Shown: positions 59,146 to 64,000 of the stretch, one piece after another
How the letters are laid out: each line of letters starts with the position of its first letter
Numbering within the stretch: the stretch's first letter is position 1
Source: CAZZBM01 sp964652255
Lineage (GTDB): Bacteria > Bdellovibrionota > Bacteriovoracia > Bacteriovoracales > CAZZBM01
DNA length: 64,000 nucleotides
Assembly: GCA_964652255.1 (NCBI GenBank)
Contig: CAZZBM010000001.1
Coordinates: forward strand, 62,001-126,000
Direction: 5' to 3'
Position numbers and translations under genes: made by a program
Notes under the pieces: model-generated
Database searches by the model: none
Seen by the model: the letters and a program-made list of their open reading frames with translations, nothing else
What the model was told of the DNA's origin: nothing

Positions 59146-60021
59146 ATGTCTATTTTAGTAAATAAACAATCTCGTTTTATTACCATGGGACTTACGGGAA
59201 AGCAGGGTGAATTTCATACAGAACAATGTTTAAGTTATGGTTCAAAATTTATTGGAGGAGTGACTCCTGGAAAAGGAGGGTCAACTTGTTTAAATCTTCC
59301 CGTTTTTAATTCTTTAGAAGAGTTAAAAAAAAAATTAGGACCTGTTGATGGAGCAATGGTTTTTGTTCCTCCAGCTCATGCATTAGATTCTTTATTTGAA
59401 TGTCTTCATGCTGAAATTCCTTTAATTGTAGCTATTACTGAAGGAATTCCTATTAATGATATGATGCAATTTAAAAAAGCTTTAATAAAAAGTTCTTCTC
59501 TTCTTATTGGTCCTAACTGTCCAGGAATCATTACTCCAGAAGAATGTAAGGTTGGTATTATGCCTGGTTTCATTCATAAAAAAGGATCTATTGGAGTGAT
59601 TTCTCGCTCAGGAACTCTTACTTATGAAGCAGTTTATCAACTCAGTGAAATAGGATTAGGTCAATCAACTTGTATTGGTATTGGCGGAGACCCTATTATT
59701 GGAATGAATTATATTGATTGCTTAAAAAAATTTAATGAAGATAAAGAGACAGAAGCTGTTCTTATGATTGGTGAAATTGGTGGTCAAGCTGAGGTTGAAG
59801 CGGGAGAATGGATTAAAGCCAATATGAAAAAACCTGTTGCTTGTTTTATTGCTGGGGCAACTGCACCTAAAGGAAAAAGAATGGGTCATGCTGGTGCTAT
59901 TGTTCAAGGTGGAGAAGACACAGTAGAGGCTAAGTTTGAAAAATTAAAAAAACATGGTATGACTCTCATTCGATCTTTACCTGATATAGGAAAAGAACTA
60001 CAACATTTATTAAGGAGTTAG
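59146..60021 (+). CDS. sucD: Succinyl-CoA synthetase, alpha subunit
   Basis: 291 residues. CoA-binding TGKQGEFHTEQCLSYGSK and GGVTPGKGGS, LIGPNCPGIITPEE, GVISRSGTLTYEA, and the phospho-His site KRMGHAGAIVQGG. It pairs with SucC. ndk follows 6 bases after its stop, fitting nucleotide-triphosphate exchange. Confidence 0.97.
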   Translation: MSILVNKQSRFITMGLTGKQGEFHTEQCLSYGSKFIGGVTPGKGGSTCLNLPVFNSLEELKKKLGPVDGAMVFVPPAHALDSLFECLHAEIPLIVAITEGIPINDMMQFKKALIKSSSLLIGPNCPGIITPEECKVGIMPGFIHKKGSIGVISRSGTLTYEAVYQLSEIGLGQSTCIGIGGDPIIGMNYIDCLKKFNEDKETEAVLMIGEIGGQAEVEAGEWIKANMKKPVACFIAGATAPKGKRMGHAGAIVQGGEDTVEAKFEKLKKHGMTLIRSLPDIGKELQHLLRS

Positions 60022-60027
60022 AAATTC

Positions 60028-60447
60028 ATGTTAGAACAAACTTTCGTTATTATTAAGCCTAATGCTGTGAAGAAACACGTTATCGGATCTATTTTAAAAG
60101 AATATGAAAATCAGGGATTTCAAATTATTGGATTGAAGATGAGCCATATTTCTAAAAATCTAGGAGAAGAATTTTATCAAGATCATAAAGATAAACCTTT
60201 TTTTTCTTCTTTAATTAAATTTATTACTTCTGGTCCTGTCGTACTTTTAGCCTTACAAGGAACCAATGCTGTTTTAAGAAACCGAGAAATTATGGGTCCA
60301 ACAAATCCAGAACAAGGTAATCCTGATACTTTAAGACGTCGTTATGGAGATAGTATTGAAGCCAATGCTGTCCATGGATCAGATTCAGTTGTTTCTGCTG
60401 AAAGAGAAATTTCTCTTTTTTTTTCAAAGGATGAACTCTTTACATGA
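60028..60447 (+). CDS. ndk: Nucleoside diphosphate kinase
   Basis: 139 residues. FVIIKPNAVKKHVIGSIL start, LMGPTNPEQ-type IMGPTNPEQGNPDTLRRRYG and the catalytic His in NAVHGSDSVVSAEREISLFF. It balances NTPs using ATP, here beside sucCD. Overlaps topA by 4 bases. Shine-Dalgarno AAGGAG lies just before the start. Confidence 0.97.
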   Translation: MLEQTFVIIKPNAVKKHVIGSILKEYENQGFQIIGLKMSHISKNLGEEFYQDHKDKPFFSSLIKFITSGPVVLLALQGTNAVLRNREIMGPTNPEQGNPDTLRRRYGDSIEANAVHGSDSVVSAEREISLFFSKDELFT

Positions 60448-62876
60448 AAAAACATTTAGTGATTGTAGAGTCCCCTACAAAAGCTAAAACTATTAGTCAG
60501 TTTTTAACAAAAGATTTTATTGTTTACGCTAGTTATGGTCACTTAAGAGACCTCCCTCAATCTTCCAAGGATATTCCCAAAGAATACAGTGACCAAGCTT
60601 GGGCAAAAATTGGAGTTAACACTGAGAAAAACTTTGAACCTCTTTATGTTCTGTCTAAAGGAAAAAATAAAATTATTCAACAATTAAAAAAAGCTTTGCA
60701 AGAAGCTGACACCCTTTATCTTGCTACAGATGAAGACAGAGAAGGTGAGAGTATTTCATGGCATTTATTAGAAGTTTTAAAACCAAAAATTCCTGTTAAG
60801 CGTTTAGTTTTTCATGAGATTACTAAAAAAGCTATTTTAGAATCTTTAAATAATACAAGAGATCTTGATTTAAATTTAGTGAAGGCTCAAGAAACAAGAA
60901 GAGTTCTTGATCGTCTTGTAGGTTACACTCTTTCACCACTTTTATGGCAAAAAATTTCTTATGGTCTTTCTGCTGGACGAGTTCAATCTCCAGGGTTAAG
61001 AATGATTATTGAAAGAGAAAGAGAAAGATTAAAATTTAGAAGTGCACATTTTACTTCTTTAAAAATTTCATTTCAAGAAGGTTTAGTTGCTGAGTTAAAA
61101 TCTTATCAAAATTTTAAAGTGGCTCAATCAAAAGATTTTAATCCTGACACAGGTCAACTCCATAAACCTCAAGAATTTAAATCTTTTACAAAAGAAGAAT
61201 TAAGTCCTTTAATTGAGAAACTTCATAACAAAAAAATGATTCTTCAGGAAGTACAAGAAGATTTTTTTGAAACTCATCCTAAGGCACCTTTTATTACTTC
61301 AACTTTACAACAAGATTCTTTTAGAAAACTTCATCTCGGTGCTAAAGAAACCATGAGGTTAGCTCAAAAACTTTATGAAGAAGGACTCATTACCTATATG
61401 AGGACTGATTCTCCTTTTTTAAGTCAAGAAAGTTTAGATCATATTTATACCATTATTAAAAAAAATTACGGTGCTCATTATCTAAAACCAAGAGTTTTTA
61501 CAGCTAAAGGTTCTGCTCAAGAAGCTCATGAGGCTATTAGACCTGCAGGTGATTTTATTCCTCCTTCAAAATTAAGATTAGATCAAAAAGCTTTAGATCT
61601 TTATACTCTTATCTGGAACAGAACTCTATCTAGTCAAATGATTTCTGCACAGAAAAAATCTTTAAAATATTTATTTCAAGAAGAGACAGCTCTCTTTCAA
61701 GCTCAAGGCTCAAAAATTATTGAGCCTGGTTTTTTAAAATGTTATCAAGAAGACCTTGAAGATCCTATTGAAGAATTTAAAAAGGGAACTCTCTTTACTT
61801 GTACAAAATCTCAAGTTGATGAACATCAAACAAAACCTCCTACAAGATTTAATGAAGCTTCACTAATTCAGAAGTTAGAGAAAGAAGGGATTGGTCGTCC
61901 TTCAACTTATGCTACTATTATTTCTACTTTATTAGATCGAGGCTATGTTCAAAAACAAAAAGAACAACTTGTCCCTTCTTTCATTGCTTTATCTGTTATT
62001 TATCTCTTAGAAGAACACTTTCCTCAACTTGTTGATTATGACTTTACCTCAAGGATGGAATCATCTCTTGATGATATTGCAGAAAATCAGTTAGATTCTC
62101 TTCAATTTTTAAAAAAATTTTATTTAGGAGAAGAAGGACTTCAAGCACAAGTCATGAAAAAAGCAAAAAATATTTCAGCTTTAGAATTTAAAAAAGTAAA
62201 ACTTCCTCTTCCTAAAAACCTTGAAATTAGATTAGGAAAATATGGAGCTTTTCTTCATGATCTTTCTGATCAAAAAGATTATTCTTTGCCTGAAGAATTT
62301 AGTCCTTCAGATTGTCGTCCTGAAACATTAAAAGAATGGATTGATAAAATTAAAAAAGGAAGAGATCCCCTAGGTTCTTTCCATGGAGAAGCTTGCTATC
62401 TTCTCCAAGGACCTTATGGTCCTTATCTTCAATGTGGAAATAAAAGAGTTTCTATTCCAAAAATTCTTCAACAAGAAGAAATTAATTTAACCCTAGCTGG
62501 TAAACTTCTTTCTTTACCTAAAATTTTAGGAGAAAAAGAAGGCTCTTCTATTAGCTTACAAGTAGGTCCTTTTGGACCTTATTTAAAATGGAAAGAAGAA
62601 TCTAGAAGTCTAAATCAAAGAAATTTTTTAGATATCACCCTAGAAGAAGCCTATCATCACTTACAACAACCTAAGGGAACAAGAAGAAAACAATCCCAGG
62701 TTCTTAAAACCTTCTCTGCTTATAAAAAAAAGAAAGTTTCTCTTTATGAAGGACCTTATGGACTTTATTTAAAGCTAGGAACTAAAAATATCACTTTACC
62801 CGAAGATTTAAGAAAAAAAGATCTTTCAGAAGAAGAAGTGAAAATTATTTTAAAGAACTTTGACAAAGAGCCTTAA
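60444..62876 (+). CDS. topA: DNA topoisomerase I
   Basis: 810 residues. Toprim motifs LVIVESPTKAKTISQFL and LATDEDREGESISWHLLE, the catalytic Tyr in EGLITYMRTDSPFLSQESL, and RPSTYATIISTLLDRGYV. It relaxes negative supercoils. In place of the usual Cys4 zinc ribbons, the C-terminus (from about residue 590) carries three Cys-poor topoisomerase C-terminal repeats with GKYGAFLHDL, GPYGPYLQCGNKRVSIPKIL, GPFGPYLKWKEESRS and GPYGLYLKLGTKNITLPEDL. Length is near normal. Confidence 0.97.
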   Translation: MKKHLVIVESPTKAKTISQFLTKDFIVYASYGHLRDLPQSSKDIPKEYSDQAWAKIGVNTEKNFEPLYVLSKGKNKIIQQLKKALQEADTLYLATDEDREGESISWHLLEVLKPKIPVKRLVFHEITKKAILESLNNTRDLDLNLVKAQETRRVLDRLVGYTLSPLLWQKISYGLSAGRVQSPGLRMIIERERERLKFRSAHFTSLKISFQEGLVAELKSYQNFKVAQSKDFNPDTGQLHKPQEFKSFTKEELSPLIEKLHNKKMILQEVQEDFFETHPKAPFITSTLQQDSFRKLHLGAKETMRLAQKLYEEGLITYMRTDSPFLSQESLDHIYTIIKKNYGAHYLKPRVFTAKGSAQEAHEAIRPAGDFIPPSKLRLDQKALDLYTLIWNRTLSSQMISAQKKSLKYLFQEETALFQAQGSKIIEPGFLKCYQEDLEDPIEEFKKGTLFTCTKSQVDEHQTKPPTRFNEASLIQKLEKEGIGRPSTYATIISTLLDRGYVQKQKEQLVPSFIALSVIYLLEEHFPQLVDYDFTSRMESSLDDIAENQLDSLQFLKKFYLGEEGLQAQVMKKAKNISALEFKKVKLPLPKNLEIRLGKYGAFLHDLSDQKDYSLPEEFSPSDCRPETLKEWIDKIKKGRDPLGSFHGEACYLLQGPYGPYLQCGNKRVSIPKILQQEEINLTLAGKLLSLPKILGEKEGSSISLQVGPFGPYLKWKEESRSLNQRNFLDITLEEAYHHLQQPKGTRRKQSQVLKTFSAYKKKKVSLYEGPYGLYLKLGTKNITLPEDLRKKDLSEEEVKIILKNFDKEP

Positions 62877-62889
62877 TTTTTGCTATAGA
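62860..62889 (+). promoter_or_regulatory. Promoter for rpmE2 inside the end of topA
   Basis: TTGACA at 62860-62865, 18 bases, TATAGA at 62884-62889. The ATG at 62898 is 2 bases after the expected start site. No standard Shine-Dalgarno (an AAAGG occurs 5 bases before the ATG but would be almost outside the transcript). Confidence 0.55.
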
Positions 62890-62897
62890 AAGGCTCT

Positions 62898-63146
62898 ATG
62901 AAAAAAGATATTCATCCAGAGTATAGACCTGTTGTTTTTAAAGATATTTCTACAAATTTTGCTATCCTTGTAGGATCAACCATTAAAACCAAAGAAACTA
63001 TTCTTTGGGAAGATAATAAAGAATATCCTTTATACAAAACAGATATTTCAAGTGCTTCTCATCCTTTTTATACTGGAACACAAAAGATTATGGACACAGA
63101 AGGAAGAGTAGATAAATTCAATAAGCGTTATAAGAAAAAATCTTAA
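62898..63146 (+). CDS. rpmE2: 50S ribosomal protein bL31, type B (zinc-free)
   Basis: 82 residues. DIHPEYRPVVFKDISTNFAI and the FYTGTQKIMDTEGRVDKFNK end are typical of type B bL31. There is no Cys at all, so it is the zinc-independent form, which in other bacteria often replaces the zinc form under zinc shortage. Whether a zinc-type copy exists elsewhere is unknown. It converges with cydX, overlapping by 4 bases. Confidence 0.94.
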   Translation: MKKDIHPEYRPVVFKDISTNFAILVGSTIKTKETILWEDNKEYPLYKTDISSASHPFYTGTQKIMDTEGRVDKFNKRYKKKS

Positions 63147-63226
63147 TTTTTTTCTATCCAATATCCTAGTAAAATTGAAGCTAGTACTGTCATAGCTAAG
63201 CCTAAAATCCAAGCTAAATACCACAT
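63143..63226 (-). CDS. cydX: Cytochrome bd oxidase small subunit CydX
   Basis: 27 residues, read by hand; too short for most ORF calls. It opens with MWYLAWILGLAM, the conserved start of CydX (E. coli MWYFAWILG), and is a single membrane helix ending GYWIEKN. It lies directly after cydB (8-base gap) with a strong Shine-Dalgarno (AAGGAG). CydX stabilises the haem site of the CydAB quinol oxidase. Confidence 0.9.
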   Translation of the reverse strand: MWYLAWILGLAMTVLASILLGYWIEKN

Positions 63227-63234
63227 AATTCTCC

Positions 63235-64000
63235 TTAATAATATTTTTTATCATTATTTTCGATATCTTTATGACCAAGAGCTTGTCTTAAAAGGTGATA
63301 AGTCCAAGCAGTATATTTTAAAACAATGGGCAATAAAATAATCGTAGCGATTGTCATCAGCCACAAAGTTTTATGTGAACTACTCGCATCCCAAATAGTT
63401 AAACTATGGGAAGGATTGTAAGAACTTGTCATTAAAAATGGAAAAAGAGCAATGCTAGCCGTAAAAACAGTTCCAGCAATCATCACTGAACTTGTCAAAA
63501 AAGACCATTGATATCGTTGAATTTTTATTAGATAAAAAGTAAATAAAGCACTTAAAATGGTTATAAAAGGAACACCCAGTAGAATAGGATTGTTTTTATA
63601 ATTTTTAAACCAAATACCTGTTTCTGTGATGACATTTTTACTTTGAGGATAACTTGCCCCCTGAGTATTGATAAGGCTTGTAATTGTATATCCCTTTATA
63701 AATTGTAACCAAAAACCTGCACTAATAAATAAAACAATCCATAAAACCAACAGCCAAGGAATAATTTTAACTGCTTTTTCTTGAACAGAACCTAAAGATT
63801 TTATACTTAAATAAACAGCACCATGAATAATATGCATAAGCAAACTAATAACTCCTAAAAGAAGAGAGAAAGGATTTAATAAATTAAGAACACTCATAAA
63901 ATAAGTATCATGATAGCGAGTTAATTGAAATTCATCTAAAGAAAAAGGTACTCCTAAAAATAAGTTTCCAAAAGCAACACCAAAAATGAGAGGAGGAATA
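63235..64000 (-). CDS. cydB: Cytochrome bd ubiquinol oxidase subunit II (partial, N-terminus off right edge)
   Basis: The last about 255 codons are visible and the frame is open to base 64000. Near the edge it reads LIFGVAFGNLFLGVPFSLDE, then FQLTRYHDTYFMSVLNLLNPF, the typical CydB middle; later helices LLMHIIHGAVYLSIKS, PFLMTSSYNPSHSLTIWDAS and SSHKTLWLMTIATIILLPIVL match the C-terminal half. An internal ATG at 63897 is not the true start. With CydA (outside the window) and CydX it reduces O2 at high affinity. Confidence 0.96.
   Translation of the reverse strand, partial: IPPLIFGVAFGNLFLGVPFSLDEFQLTRYHDTYFMSVLNLLNPFSLLLGVISLLMHIIHGAVYLSIKSLGSVQEKAVKIIPWLLVLWIVLFISAGFWLQFIKGYTITSLINTQGASYPQSKNVITETGIWFKNYKNNPILLGVPFITILSALFTFYLIKIQRYQWSFLTSSVMIAGTVFTASIALFPFLMTSSYNPSHSLTIWDASSSHKTLWLMTIATIILLPIVLKYTAWTYHLLRQALGHKDIENNDKKYY

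Noticed and set aside
1..64000. CRISPR arrays, integrases, transposases or prophage
   Set aside because: No regularly spaced repeats or mobile-element protein motifs were seen on either strand; A/T homopolymers are common but aperiodic.

Overview
The window is AT-rich (roughly 30% GC by eye), tightly packed, and looks like chromosome of a small-genome Gram-negative bacterium. Outer-membrane biology is everywhere: Pal, CpoB-like, BamB-like, TolC, RND pump, beta-barrels and many lipoproteins with short lipobox signals. Four things point, as inference only, to the Bdellovibrionota or a nearby delta-proteobacterial lineage: the gene order rpsP-khpA-rimM-trmD-SPOUT gene-rplS, an FHA-GGDEF protein resembling the Bdellovibrio predation regulator DgcB, a tmRNA whose tag appears to start with Gly, and abundant secreted or lipoprotein paralogues. 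No phage, integrase, transposase or CRISPR array was found.

Layout. 1-3060: a type II restriction-modification pair (HTH-fused C5 methyltransferase running off the left edge, divergent PD-(D/E)XK nuclease), then a heavily decayed AAA_14/DUF4143 ATPase pseudogene. 3126-5944: pirin, tmRNA, and a YfgM-BamB-like pair. 6029-11470: an outer-membrane barrel and three tandem paralogous surface proteins; a hairpin covers the ribosome-binding site of the largest. 11524-18559: Kef-type antiporter, MiaB, TolC and an RND pump with no adaptor gene. 18552-22626: a von Willebrand factor A lipoprotein and a run of small related lipoproteins ending in a two-repeat pseudogene. 22639-34435: a long leftward housekeeping block (mscL, MATE, rplS, SPOUT, trmD, three unknowns, rimM, khpA, rpsP, ffh, ABC exporter, ftsH, tilS). 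34469-37678: tRNA-Met, PP2C phosphatase, secA. 37681-45542: dsbD, MFS, gpsA, tsaC, miaA, mutL, FHA-GGDEF. 45606-49368: a 50-residue protein, ftsE, ftsX, ctpA and an NtrC-like AAA+ protein without GAFTGA. 49328-54876: TolB-like, ChaN-like, a degenerate sensor, tsaD, and cpoB/DUF4398-like/pal. 54946-63146: a metallopeptidase-barrel protein, a membrane protein, sucC, sucD, ndk, topA, rpmE2. 63143-64000: cydX and cydB (cut by the right edge).

How the genes fit together. Much of the window serves envelope building and upkeep (Sec translocation, BAM and Tol-Pal parts, FtsEX-CtpA peptidoglycan control, DsbD, efflux), translation quality (tmRNA, MiaA, MiaB, TsaC, TsaD, TilS, TrmD, RimM), and phospho- or c-di-GMP signalling (PP2C, FHA-GGDEF). 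Several genes that begin transcripts have a -10-like hexamer ending only 5-13 bases before the start codon and no Shine-Dalgarno, which suggests frequent leaderless transcripts. Genes inside operons often have a normal Shine-Dalgarno or overlap by ATGA.
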